A stretch of DNA of 16,422 nt from positions 1,374-17,795 of the forward strand of contig DMVN01000087.1 of assembly GCA_003476685.1 (NCBI GenBank). The letters are read 5' to 3'. This document shows positions 1 through 7,528 of this stretch, piece after piece (position 1 is the first letter of the stretch; the number at the start of each line of letters is the position of its first letter). A program made the translations under genes and the position numbers. The DNA is from Acidobacteriota bacterium (GTDB lineage: Bacteria > Acidobacteriota > Aminicenantia > Aminicenantales > Saccharicenantaceae). The notes below the pieces were generated by a model. The model did not search any database. It saw nothing but the letters and a program-made list of their open reading frames with translations, and was not told the DNA's origin.

Positions 1-1088
1 ACATAAGGTTCCAGCCGGCTCAGGGTCAGGTTATCGGCCAGGTTCAACCTGACAGCCAGCCCTTCCACCTGCCGGTCTTCACTCAGCATTCCCAGGCCGC
101 AGCCAATGCTGACCCCGGTATGTTCCGGCTTGAACTTCTGCCCGGCCACCACTACCAGGCCCGATTCCAGCCGGTCCAGCCCGAAAAGGGCCCTCAGGAA
201 TTCGGTTCTCCCTGCTCCCACCAGCCCGGCCACACCCAGAACCTCCCCGCGCCTCAATTCCAGGTCAACCGGCTGGTTCATTCGGGTGCTCTTTAACCCG
301 GCACAGCTCAGAAGCACTTCTCCCGGCTGGTGCGGCAGACGGGGGTAAAGTTCCGACATCCGCCGGCCGATCATCAGCTGGATGAGCTCCTCGACCGTAG
401 TTTCTCCGACCCGACCCCGACCGGCCACCTGCCCGTCCCGGAGAACAGTGAAGCGGTCGGCGATTTCCAGGACCTCTTCCAGGAAATGACTGACGTAGAT
501 GATGCCCACTCCCTCGTCCCGGAGCTTCCTGATTATTTCAAAAAGCCGGCGGGTATCCTCCTGGGACAGGCTGCTGGTAGGCTCGTCCATGACCAGAATC
601 CTGGCCTGGCTGGCCAGGGCCCGGGCAATTTCCACCACCTGTCTGGCCCCGACCGACAACTTCCTGACCGGAATATCAGGCGAGATGTCAGGATGGTGGA
701 GGAATTCGAGCACCCGCCGTATCTTTTCCAGATTTTTCTTCCTATCAATGAGGCCCAGCCTGGTTTCTTCCTGGCCGAGCATGATATTTTCTTCTACTGT
801 TAGATGGGGAGCCAGCGTTAACTCCTGGTAGATAACAGCAATGCCCTGGCGCCGCCCGTCCAGAGGCCCGGAGGGCCGGTATTCCACTCCCGAGATGAAC
901 ATTCGCCCGCCATCCGGCCGGTAGGCTCCGCTCAGGATTTTGATCAGGGTGCTCTTGCCGGCGCCGTTTTCCCCCAGGAGGGCATGGACCTCGCCTGCCC
1001 GCAAATCAAAGTCCACCCGGTCCAGAACCAGGTTGTGGCCGAAGCTCTTGCTGATATTATTCAGAGTGAGAAGCAGCTCGTCTGGCAT
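1..1088 (-). CDS. Sugar-type ABC importer ATPase (RbsA/MglA-like, tandem domains), partial
   Basis: Cytoplasmic ATPase that powers uptake by a monosaccharide-type (CUT2) ABC importer. The frame stays open from ATG 1088 to the left edge, giving 362 codons of a protein that is usually about 500 residues, so the C-terminus is missing. Domain 1 shows Walker A GENGAGKST at residues 39-47, Q-loop Gln88, signature LSVGARQ at 144-150, Walker B ILVMDE at 164-169 and switch His201. Domain 2 starts near residue 270 with the degenerate P-loop GLVGAGRTE and an SEDRQVEGL segment; relatives usually have PEDR. An in-frame TGA five codons upstream limits the start to ATG 1088 or GTG 1094. It follows the substrate-binding lipoprotein gene by 45 bp in the same orientation, so they form one operon. 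The permease gene is expected beyond the left edge. The sugar cannot be named from this sequence. Confidence 0.95.
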   Translation of the reverse strand, partial: MPDELLLTLNNISKSFGHNLVLDRVDFDLRAGEVHALLGENGAGKSTLIKILSGAYRPDGGRMFISGVEYRPSGPLDGRRQGIAVIYQELTLAPHLTVEENIMLGQEETRLGLIDRKKNLEKIRRVLEFLHHPDISPDIPVRKLSVGARQVVEIARALASQARILVMDEPTSSLSQEDTRRLFEIIRKLRDEGVGIIYVSHFLEEVLEIADRFTVLRDGQVAGRGRVGETTVEELIQLMIGRRMSELYPRLPHQPGEVLLSCAGLKSTRMNQPVDLELRRGEVLGVAGLVGAGRTEFLRALFGLDRLESGLVVVAGQKFKPEHTGVSIGCGLGMLSEDRQVEGLAVRLNLADNLTLSRLEPY

Positions 1089-1133
1089 GGTCACCAGTTT
1101 TCAACCATCTGTCCGGAGCTGACCGATTTTCAT

Positions 1134-2144
1134 TTACCGGACATACTTCGAAAAATCAGGTTCCAGCAGGTTTCTTATTTCCGGCTGGTTCATGTTGTCC
1201 GGGGTGGCCAGGCTGACGCCGGTATCAATCCGCCTGTCCACGGCCCGGCCCTGGATGTGTTCCACCAGAACCTTGACCGACAGGTAACCCATTTTCATCG
1301 GGTCCTGCAGCACCAGTCCCTGAATTTCATTCTTCTCCAGGGCCTGGATCAGCTTGATGGAGCTGTCGAAGCCCACCAGCTTGACCCGGCCGGCCAGGCC
1401 GAAATGCTGCAGCGCCCGCAGGGCCCCGAAAGTGCTGGATTCGTTGGGAGCAAAAATTCCCTCCACCTGCGGATAGCGGCTGAGAAGATTTTCAGTTAGC
1501 TGGTAAGCGGACTCGGTGGTGGTTCCGGCAAACTGGTCCTTGACCAGAATTTCAATTTCGGGGTAGTCACGGCTGATGGTTTCGAGGAAACCCTGTTCCC
1601 GGAAAGTGGTGCTGGCCGAGCCTTCCAGGTAGCGGATGAGAAAAATCTTTCCCTTTTTCCCCAGGACTTGGGCCAGGCGGTGGGCAGCCAGCACCCCGCC
1701 CTGGTAATTATCGGTGGCCACAAAGCTGATGTAATCGTCCCCCTGGAGGTTGGAATCCATGATAACTACCGGGATTCCCTCCCTCATGGCTTCAGCCACC
1801 GGCCTCATCAGGGCCCGGTCGTCGAGGGGGGCCAGGACTATCCCATCCACCCGGCGGCTGATGAAATCTTCAACCACGGTTATCTGCTGGGCCCGGTCGT
1901 CTTCTTTCTGCGGGCCCTTCCAGAATATCTCCACCCCCAGCTCCTGGCCAGCCTTGACCGCACCGGCATGAACAGCTTTCCAGAATTCGTGGGTGGTACC
2001 CTTGGGAATAACCGCTATCTTGTATGTCCTGGTGGCCGCTTCCCCGCCTCGCTCAGACCGGGAACCGCAGCCCGTCAGCAGCAGGGAAATTGTCAAGCAC
2101 AGGAAGCAAAAAAAATATTTCTTCATAATTTTCATGATTTTCAT
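1134..2144 (-). CDS. Periplasmic substrate-binding lipoprotein, ABC sugar importer (RbsB-like, type 1 fold)
   Basis: Captures the solute for the adjacent RbsA-like ATPase. The N-terminus has a lysine-containing n-region, a hydrophobic core (YFFCFLCLTISLLL) and the lipobox LTGC, so it should be a lipid-anchored envelope protein. The mature part begins with YKIAVIPKG. It continues with typical Peripla_BP_4 segments: DGIVLAPLD, IPVVIMDSN, FVATDNYQGG, FAPNESSTFGAL and VKLVGFDSS. The length, about 330-336 residues, is normal for the family. Start choice is ambiguous because GTG 2150, ATG 2144, ATG 2135 and ATG 2126 are all in frame. GTG 2150 directly abuts a near-consensus -10 box and so would not be transcribed. 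I use ATG 2144; ATG 2126 would give the more conventional MKKYFF signal peptide. No convincing Shine-Dalgarno precedes any of them. The ligand is unknown. Confidence 0.93.
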   Translation of the reverse strand: MKIMKIMKKYFFCFLCLTISLLLTGCGSRSERGGEAATRTYKIAVIPKGTTHEFWKAVHAGAVKAGQELGVEIFWKGPQKEDDRAQQITVVEDFISRRVDGIVLAPLDDRALMRPVAEAMREGIPVVIMDSNLQGDDYISFVATDNYQGGVLAAHRLAQVLGKKGKIFLIRYLEGSASTTFREQGFLETISRDYPEIEILVKDQFAGTTTESAYQLTENLLSRYPQVEGIFAPNESSTFGALRALQHFGLAGRVKLVGFDSSIKLIQALEKNEIQGLVLQDPMKMGYLSVKVLVEHIQGRAVDRRIDTGVSLATPDNMNQPEIRNLLEPDFSKYVR

Positions 2145-2150
2145 GCTCAC

Positions 2151-2180
2151 AGTATAAAACAGCCTTCAGAAGCAAGTCAA
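2151..2180 (-). promoter_or_regulatory. Sigma70-type promoter for the ABC importer operon
   Basis: On the minus strand, TTGACT (2175-2180) and TATACT (2151-2156) are separated by 18 bp; each hexamer matches consensus at 5 of 6 positions. The expected transcription start, about 7 nt beyond the -10, falls at 2143-2145, on ATG 2144. The mRNA would be leaderless or carry a leader of at most about 20 nt. The promoter position rules out the GTG 2150 start. Confidence 0.6.
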
Positions 2181-2207
2181 AATCAGAAACGAATTTAAAA
2201 TGAGAAA

Positions 2208-2237
2208 GGAGAACAACTCGCTCCGGAGTTGCCCTCC
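2208..2237 (-). terminator. Intrinsic terminator after the porin/65-residue protein operon
   Basis: Read on the minus strand, 12 bases (GGAGGGCAACTC) pair fully with GAGTTGTTCTCC around a 6-nt loop; two of the 12 pairs are G-U. The stem is followed at once by TTTCTCATTTT. It lies 44 bp past the stop of the 65-residue gene and just before the promoter of the next operon, which is where an insulating terminator belongs. The plus-strand reading has a weaker T tract. Confidence 0.75.
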
Positions 2238-2281
2238 TTATTGATTACAGAGCTCTTTAAGAATTTAAGCCGGGAAGGATT

Positions 2282-2479
2282 CTAAGCCTTCTTTAAAATC
2301 GGCATGCCGGTCTTGGCCGTTTCTACCACCTGATAGCCGGCGGGAACGTTGTCCAGGGCGCCGGGCCGGACTTCTCTGGCAAAATAGTAGATGGTCTGCA
2401 TCTTGCCGCCCCGCAGCTTGACTTCGCGCGAATGCAGGTAGTAAGTGATGCCCTTTGTGTTGGTGAATGCGTATGGCAT
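2282..2479 (-). CDS. Conserved small protein of unknown function (65 aa)
   Basis: A 65-residue soluble protein with no signal peptide or membrane segment. I recognise the pattern (MPYAFTN start, YYLHSREVKLRGG, IYYFA, VPAGYQVVE, final LKK) as a conserved small hypothetical protein found in diverse bacteria, but I know no assigned function. The sequence alternates short hydrophobic and aromatic strands with basic residues, suggesting a small beta-rich fold. GGAGG (2488-2492) sits 8 nt before the ATG, so translation should be strong. It begins 31 bp after the FadL-family gene on the same strand, and an intrinsic terminator follows, so it is probably the last gene of that transcript. Whether its job relates to the porin is unknown. 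Confidence 0.8.
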   Translation of the reverse strand: MPYAFTNTKGITYYLHSREVKLRGGKMQTIYYFAREVRPGALDNVPAGYQVVETAKTGMPILKKA

Positions 2480-2510
2480 GAATTAAACCTCCAAAAAAAA
2501 TTTTTTCTGA

Positions 2511-3773
2511 CTAAAACCGGTAACCCAGAGTAAAACCGAGGAGCTGGGCGCTAGTCTGGTAGGTGCCACTGCCGAGCCCCATCGGATAGATATTCCTGTT
2601 GGGCGAGGTTCTGTCCTGGAATATTTCAAACATATAAGCCACATCAACACTGAACTTGCCCTTAGTATAACCCAATCCGGCGGTAAATGCCACCCGGCTG
2701 GCGTCGGGCAGGGCCGGGTCAACTGTTTCCACCGGTTGCGGCGTCTGGTCATAAACCACTCCGGCCCGCAGGGCCAGGTTTTCATGCAGCAGGTACTGGG
2801 CAGCCGCCCGCAGCAGGATCGAATTCTTGAAATTTTCCTCCACCACTTCCTGCTCGCTCATTCCACCTTCGAAGTCAATGTTTATTTCGTAGCTGTCGTA
2901 AACCTTCCAGGTAATGTACTGGCCGGCCACGGCCACCAGGAACTTCGGGCTGAGCTGGTAGGAAAACCCCAGGTCAAAAATATTGGGATGCTTGAAGGAA
3001 GTGGTCACCGTTCCGGTACCCGGAATGTAGGGGCTGATGGGATCTGGCACCCGGCTCTTATCCAGCACAAAGTCGCCGCTGTAGTCGACGGTAAAGTTAC
3101 TTCTCCAGTTGAAACCGGCCGAAAAATTGCCTTTTTTGTAGAGCAGGCCGGCGTTGAAAGCCACAGCTTCACCGCTGGCTTTTTTCAGAGAAGCCGGAAC
3201 ATCGCCGGTCCAGACTTCGGGAATCACGATGTGACGCACCAGGCTCAGTTTCAGGGTGGAATGGATGTAGGAGACACCGAAACCGATGGACAGATTATCA
3301 TTCAGCTTGACGGCCAGGGTCGGGTTGACAAACAGGGTCTGCATGGAAGTCTCGGTGCAAATGTACTTTAGAGGATAATTGACCGGCCAGGCGGTTCCCA
3401 GGCCGTAGGGAGCAAAAACTCCAACTCCCAGAGCCAGCCTGGACCCGAAGCGATGAGTCAGGTAAAAATGCGGCGGGAAAAAGGTCTGGTCCAGTTGATA
3501 AACTTTCTGAAAGGTCGGGTCCGGCCAGTTGGGCAGCAGCAGCGACCCGGCCGGGAAAATGAAGGTTCCGCCGGCGCTGACCCGGGTCCCGGGCAACCAG
3601 GCGATTCCCGCCGGGTTGTAAAAAATGGCCGAAGGGTCGTTGGCCAGGCTGACAAAAGCCCCGGCCAGAGCCATGGCCGCGGTCCCGTGTTCATAAATCA
3701 GGAAGCCGGAGCTAAAAGCTGAAGAACTCAAGACCAGGATGAAAAGCACCAGACAACTGACTTTCTTTTTCAT
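2511..3773 (-). CDS. OmpP1/FadL/TodX-family outer-membrane transport protein
   Basis: Predicted 14-stranded outer-membrane barrel of the FadL/TodX family, which passes hydrophobic molecules such as long-chain fatty acids or aromatic hydrocarbons across the outer membrane. The 420 residues begin with MKKK and a hydrophobic signal core; cleavage is likely near residues 19-22, just before GFLIYE. The family's N-terminal plug follows, with the diagnostic NPAG at 53-56 (context SAIFYNPAG). The remainder alternates polar and aromatic residues as beta strands do, and the protein ends GYRF with a terminal Phe, the signal for outer-membrane assembly. ATG 3773 is preceded by GGAGGGAAGGAA. The gene has its own candidate promoter at 3825-3853 and is followed by the 65-residue gene. 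The substrate is not deducible; the family call is firm. Confidence 0.93.
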   Translation of the reverse strand: MKKKVSCLVLFILVLSSSAFSSGFLIYEHGTAAMALAGAFVSLANDPSAIFYNPAGIAWLPGTRVSAGGTFIFPAGSLLLPNWPDPTFQKVYQLDQTFFPPHFYLTHRFGSRLALGVGVFAPYGLGTAWPVNYPLKYICTETSMQTLFVNPTLAVKLNDNLSIGFGVSYIHSTLKLSLVRHIVIPEVWTGDVPASLKKASGEAVAFNAGLLYKKGNFSAGFNWRSNFTVDYSGDFVLDKSRVPDPISPYIPGTGTVTTSFKHPNIFDLGFSYQLSPKFLVAVAGQYITWKVYDSYEINIDFEGGMSEQEVVEENFKNSILLRAAAQYLLHENLALRAGVVYDQTPQPVETVDPALPDASRVAFTAGLGYTKGKFSVDVAYMFEIFQDRTSPNRNIYPMGLGSGTYQTSAQLLGFTLGYRF

Positions 3774-3824
3774 TTCCTTCCCTCCTGTTCCTTCGCGAAT
3801 AAAGCCCTCGAATATTCTGGCTTT

Positions 3825-3853
3825 CTTTTATTAAATTTGCCCGACAATGTCAA
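3825..3853 (-). promoter_or_regulatory. Candidate promoter for the FadL-family gene
   Basis: Minus strand: a perfect TTGACA -35 (3848-3853), a 17-bp spacer and TAAAAG (3825-3830, 4 of 6). The palindrome GACATTGTC overlaps the -35, but nothing identifies a regulator. The expected leader is about 45 nt and includes the strong Shine-Dalgarno site. Confidence 0.5.
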
Positions 3854-3877
3854 GCCGACCCTTAAAAATTTTCCTCT

Positions 3878-4174
3878 TCACTGGATAAAGCCAACTCCGG
3901 GTGGAATATCGGCCGGCACTATCGGTCCGAACAGTTCCTCATACCTTTTTATATTGCTGTCCAGAGCTTCAGCAAAACGCTTGGCATGGGCCGGGCTCAG
4001 GATAACCCGGGCCACTAACTTACCCATCGGCCCGTCGGGGAAGATAAAAGCAAAATCAAAAATGAATTCCTCCCGGCTGTGCCTGATGGCAGCCAGATTA
4101 GAATATTGGCCGACGGCGATATGTTCATCCACCTTGATGTCAATCTTCTTGTCTTTTAAGTCATCCTGGCTCAT
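3878..4174 (-). CDS. DUF3467-family protein (98 aa)
   Basis: Small soluble protein of the uncharacterised DUF3467 family. Typical features are the IDIKVDE start, GQYSNLAAIRHSREEFIFDF, an FPDGP turn, then the helix VILSPAHAKRFAEAL and the tail NIKRYEELFGPI. It has no signal peptide or membrane segment. The length of 98 residues is normal for the family. The Shine-Dalgarno AAGGAG lies about 7 nt before ATG 4174. The FadL-family gene lies 104 bp downstream on the same strand but has its own promoter, so co-transcription is uncertain. No biochemical role is established for the family as far as I know, and the neighbours do not suggest one. Confidence 0.88.
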   Translation of the reverse strand: MSQDDLKDKKIDIKVDEHIAVGQYSNLAAIRHSREEFIFDFAFIFPDGPMGKLVARVILSPAHAKRFAEALDSNIKRYEELFGPIVPADIPPGVGFIQ

Positions 4175-4648
4175 TCCATTCTCCTTCTCTTCTGGAATTA
4201 CTTTACCGGAAAAGTCAGGACCAGGTCCGCACCCGGCGGTGACTAGCAGCCGCTAAACCAGTCCGCTGATTTTGTTTCTGGTTTCTACTCCCGTTGCCTC
4301 TTCTCTTTTGTCCACCAGGTTGTTCTTTTTCCGGTAGTTAAATTTTATAACTGAGTAGCTGCAGATAGCAAATGGTAAAGATGGCCAGCAATTTTTTGAA
4401 TACCTGGAATTGAGTTTTCCAATTCATAATCTTTAATGACAACTTACCTCAAACCATCGGCTTCAGCGAAAATATTTTTTGACTTCTTCCAGCTTATTTT
4501 TCTGAAGACGACCACAACCTGAAACCTTCAGCTCCTCTCCAGTCACAGACCGCTCGAAAAGACCGTCAGATGATAACGTTAACGCAATTTCAGGCTAAAA
4601 ATTTTCTAAGATATTGATTATGATTAACTTAAAAATTAAAAAAAATGC

Positions 4649-4676
4649 TTGATTTTTGATTTCGAAGGCATATAAT
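4649..4676 (+). promoter_or_regulatory. Orphan plus-strand promoter candidate with upstream A-tract
   Basis: TTGATT (4649-4654), a 16-bp spacer and a perfect TATAAT (4671-4676). An A-rich tract at 4630-4645 could act as an UP element. The expected start near 4683 coincides with the hairpin at 4683-4710. No plus-strand gene follows: the next gene to the right is on the opposite strand. Confidence 0.4.
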
Positions 4677-4682
4677 AATATT

Positions 4683-4721
4683 GGCTTTCCTGGGCGGGCT
4701 GGGGAAAGCCCCCACCTTTTT
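4683..4721 (+). ncRNA. Possible short RNA or hairpin element downstream of an orphan promoter
   Basis: GGCTTTCC (4683-4690) pairs perfectly with GGAAAGCC (4703-4710) around a 12-nt G-rich loop. CCCACC and five T follow (4717-4721). Promoter-like hexamers lie immediately upstream. It could be a small RNA, a weak terminator or an accidental hairpin; the six bases between the stem and the T run weaken the terminator reading. Confidence 0.25.
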
Positions 4722-5030
4722 GGTTCCCATCATCAACCCCCCTTTTGCTGACAACAGCCCGCATCTCTTCCTGGCTGTAGATTTTCAATTTTTGAGGCTT
4801 CCAGTTTTTTTTTTAAATATTGGCCCGGTCTTTTTTTCAGTGTTGCTTGTTCCTAAGAAGAGACAAAAAAAATCGAAAGCCTGTCTGACTGCTGGCCGCC
4901 GCAACTTCATCTCAACCTGGAACCAGCTTCTGCCGTCCGGTTTAGAAATCGAAAACTAATCTTACGTCTCGTTTTTGGTTTTAATCTCAATGAAGGGATT
5001 CCCGAGCCGTCGTCTTTGTCCAACTTTTCC

Positions 5031-5060
5031 AAAAAAACACGGCTACGATTTTAAGCAGCC
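5031..5060 (-). terminator. Probable intrinsic terminator of the MEMO-ureohydrolase-M64 operon
   Basis: Minus strand: GGCTGC pairs with GTAGCC (one G-U) around an 8-nt loop, followed by GTG and seven T. It lies about 62 nt beyond the M64 stop codon. The stem is short, so efficiency is uncertain, but the position and T tract are right. Confidence 0.5.
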
Positions 5061-5122
5061 AAACTTGAATTTGATTTTTTCCCGGTCCAGTTGGAGGCCA
5101 GGATAAGCCGGTCGTTTTTTTG

Positions 5123-6604
5123 TTAGCGGCAGTAAAATTCTATCATCTGGCGGACGGCTTCCTGGCAGACCGGGCAGTAAGGCTTCTGGCCCTTGGTGAA
5201 CATGATGCAGTCGACAGCGGGTCGGTACAGCCCGGTGGAAGAATAGCCGGCACCTTCGTAGGCTCCGACCTTCCCGGCATACTGGCTGCGGGCCAGAAAC
5301 TCGTCCACCTTCCTGGCCTGTTCCAGCGATAACCTTTCGCTTTCTGCTTCCAGCCTGGTGATTTCTTCCTGCGGAGCGCCTTCCCTTTTCATCCTGGCAA
5401 TCTTCTCGTTAACTTCCTGTCTGATTTTCTGGTAGGCCAGGTCCATCCGGTCAAATTCTTCTTTCTCCCAGGGCGTGGGAACGGGCAGGCCCGGAGCCAC
5501 CAGGTTTTTCCACTTCAGTCTGGCCGGGTCCAGCAGGGCGGTGATGTTGGGCTCAACCGGCTCCACCCCGCGCGGGTAGAATTCGTTATAAGCTACCTGG
5601 GAAGTGTAATATTCATCGGCCAGGCCGGTGAACGAGTGGCCAAATTCGTGGAGCATCAGGTACTCATACCACTGGTTGTCGGTGGTGAAGGTGCAGTACA
5701 GGTTGTAAATACCACCGCCGCCGTAGCGGTTGTGGTTGACCATGATCAGCAGGGCGTCGTAGGGAACGGTGGCCGCCACATCCCTGATACGGCGGTTGTC
5801 CTCGCTGAGCAGGTAACGTTCGGAACCGAAAGAATCAAAAGTGCAGTTGAGGGCTGTCTGCTTGAACTGGCCGTGAGAGGGTTCATCGCAGCCGCTTTCG
5901 GCCGAGGGCTTGAAGACTCCGTAGAGGTTGAACCTGTTTTTCAGGTTTTTATAAGGCTCCTGGCTGAAGAACACCTGGACAAACCGGTCCAGGTCCTGTT
6001 TGAGCTTGGTTTCTTCCTCAGCCGTATAACCCTCGGCCAGGAAGGCCAGGTCCACTTTGTCGTGGGGATGGCCGCTTTTAACCAGCTCCAGCACCTTGAC
6101 CCCCGGCTCCACCTTTTCCCTGACGATGAAGATCGAGGCCGGGTCTATTTCCTCGGAAAAAATTTTATGGAAATTATTTTCCCGGTCGCGGGCTTCCAGG
6201 GTGAAAATAATCTTGCTCTTGGGAAAGGGAATCAGGACCGATTCATGGAAGGTGCGCTTGATGCCCTTCAGGGCTTCTTCGGTGGTCTTGTATTCACCGA
6301 ACAGGCTGTCAAAAGCTCGGGAGTAAATCAACTGCCCGGACGAGGCCTCGTAGATCCGGGCGCAGTACCTTCCCCGCAAGAAGGGGTCGAGCAGGTTTTT
6401 CACCGGGCCGGCCCAGGTTCCGTGCTGGTAAACCCGGTCCAGGGTAACGATTTCTTCCCGGTGGTCGCCGGTGTGATAATAATCAATGCGCATTGTCCGG
6501 TCGATAAAATAGCGGTCAAAGCCAGTTTTATCCTGGGCTCCGACCGAATAGATAATGACGGCAATGGCAGCTATTCCCAGCAATACCAGCAGCAACTTTT
6601 TCAT
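5123..6604 (-). CDS. Secreted M64-family (IgA-peptidase-like) zinc metallopeptidase
   Basis: Predicted exported zinc endopeptidase of MEROPS family M64. Residues 3-22 are hydrophobic, with a likely cleavage near VGA at 21-23. An N-terminal beta-rich M64_N-type domain (about 25-160) is followed by the catalytic domain (about 170-493). The family segment VDLAFLAEGYTAEE is at 184-197. The zinc site is HEFGH at 319-323 with nearby Asp330-Glu331: His319 and His323 should bind zinc, Glu320 should be catalytic, and Asp330 is the probable third ligand. A charged helical insert (about 378-442, coiled-coil-like) precedes the closing motif with Cys466 and CPVC at 477-480, which is typical of the family. 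A GGAGGG ribosome site precedes ATG 6604. It starts 19 bp after the ureohydrolase gene, so it is the last gene of that operon. The natural protein substrate is unknown. Confidence 0.92.
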   Translation of the reverse strand: MKKLLLVLLGIAAIAVIIYSVGAQDKTGFDRYFIDRTMRIDYYHTGDHREEIVTLDRVYQHGTWAGPVKNLLDPFLRGRYCARIYEASSGQLIYSRAFDSLFGEYKTTEEALKGIKRTFHESVLIPFPKSKIIFTLEARDRENNFHKIFSEEIDPASIFIVREKVEPGVKVLELVKSGHPHDKVDLAFLAEGYTAEEETKLKQDLDRFVQVFFSQEPYKNLKNRFNLYGVFKPSAESGCDEPSHGQFKQTALNCTFDSFGSERYLLSEDNRRIRDVAATVPYDALLIMVNHNRYGGGGIYNLYCTFTTDNQWYEYLMLHEFGHSFTGLADEYYTSQVAYNEFYPRGVEPVEPNITALLDPARLKWKNLVAPGLPVPTPWEKEEFDRMDLAYQKIRQEVNEKIARMKREGAPQEEITRLEAESERLSLEQARKVDEFLARSQYAGKVGAYEGAGYSSTGLYRPAVDCIMFTKGQKPYCPVCQEAVRQMIEFYCR

Positions 6605-6623
6605 GGTTCCCTCCTCACTTTTT

Positions 6624-7469
6624 TCAGGGCCTGACGATTCGCCCCGCGATTTCTTTTATCAACTTGAAAGCCAGGCTGGCGGTGATTTCTGAAACGTCCC
6701 GAGAGGGGTTGAGCTCGACGATGTCAAAAGCCACAATCCTGGCCTTAAGAAGATGGATAAGGTCCAGGACCTGCCTGGAAGTCAAACCGCCCGGTTCATG
6801 GTGAGAAACTCCCGGAGCGTAAGCCGGGTCAAAGACATCCAGGTCCAGTGATAAGTAAAGCGGATGCCTGAATTCCAGCTTCAGCTTCTCAGGGTATTCT
6901 CTGGCGGTGATGGTCCTGACCCGGTATTTCCTGGCCATGGCTTCCATGTCCGGGGTGGTGGCCCTGATGCCAACCTGGACCAGGTTCTTAACCAGCCGCT
7001 CTTCCAGGATTCTGGCCATGGGACAGGCGTGTGACAGCCGGTCGCCGTACAGGTCTTCGTACATGTCCGGATGAGCGTCGAGGTGCAGCAGGTCGAGCTG
7101 GCCATATTTCCGGGCCACGGCCTTGACCGCGGGATAAGTAATGGAATGATCTCCGCCCAGAATTATCGGCACCGCTCCGTCCGCCATCACCCGGCCGACT
7201 TTATCCTCGATGCTGGCAAAGGTCTTGAGCGTGTCGCCGGAGGTGTCCACATCCCCCAGGTCAACCAGCACCGTGTCTTCGGCCAGGTCAACGCCCAGCT
7301 CGGTGTCGGGGTTGTAGCACTTGCCGGTTGACACCCGGCGGATGGCTTCCGGGCCGGCGGCCGCTCCCCGTCTGAAGCTGGACTTCTCGTCGAAGGGAAC
7401 GCCGATGATAGCCAGCCGGAATTTCTTGACCTCGGCCAAATTCTTCAGGGCACCGCCAAAATCGGTCAT
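6624..7469 (-). CDS. speB: Agmatinase/arginase-family ureohydrolase
   Basis: Manganese enzyme predicted to hydrolyse a guanidino compound, releasing urea; agmatine to putrescine is the best guess and arginine to ornithine the alternative. At 281 residues it has family length. All metal-site motifs are present: GGDH at 105-108, DAHPD at 131-135, SLDLDVFDPAYAPG starting at 207 with Asp209 and Asp211, and Glu252 in VELNP. The N-terminal GVPFDEKSSFRRG loop is also typical. The DAHPD plus RLSHACPMARI variant resembles the group that includes plant arginases rather than the DAHTD form of the E. coli enzyme, so the substrate is not certain. GGAGG lies 8 nt before the ATG. It sits 59 bp after the MEMO gene and 19 bp before the M64 gene, consistent with one transcript. 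No other polyamine gene is visible. Confidence 0.9.
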   Translation of the reverse strand: MTDFGGALKNLAEVKKFRLAIIGVPFDEKSSFRRGAAAGPEAIRRVSTGKCYNPDTELGVDLAEDTVLVDLGDVDTSGDTLKTFASIEDKVGRVMADGAVPIILGGDHSITYPAVKAVARKYGQLDLLHLDAHPDMYEDLYGDRLSHACPMARILEERLVKNLVQVGIRATTPDMEAMARKYRVRTITAREYPEKLKLEFRHPLYLSLDLDVFDPAYAPGVSHHEPGGLTSRQVLDLIHLLKARIVAFDIVELNPSRDVSEITASLAFKLIKEIAGRIVRP

Positions 7470-7528
7470 GTCGTCCTCCGGAAACTTTTTCAGGCAGAAT
7501 TATACAGGATAGAGGCCTAAAACTGAAA

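Larger units (their letters stand above)
4175..5122. other. AT-rich intergenic region, about 950 bp
   Basis: I find no convincing protein gene or standard RNA gene here. The stretch is markedly AT-richer than the flanking genes. It holds a plus-strand promoter-like site with a hairpin just downstream (4649-4721) and a probable minus-strand terminator (5031-5060). A 92-codon frame starting with TTG at 4681 is not credible as a gene. Confidence 0.6.

Noticed and set aside
4681..4959. 92-codon plus-strand frame starting with TTG
   Set aside because: No ribosome site and no recognisable domain; it begins inside a hairpin just after a promoter-like site, and its composition is that of AT-rich intergenic DNA.
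5636..6634. 332-codon plus-strand frame opposite the M64 gene
   Set aside because: Antisense shadow of a confidently identified gene; long antisense frames are common in GC-biased coding DNA.
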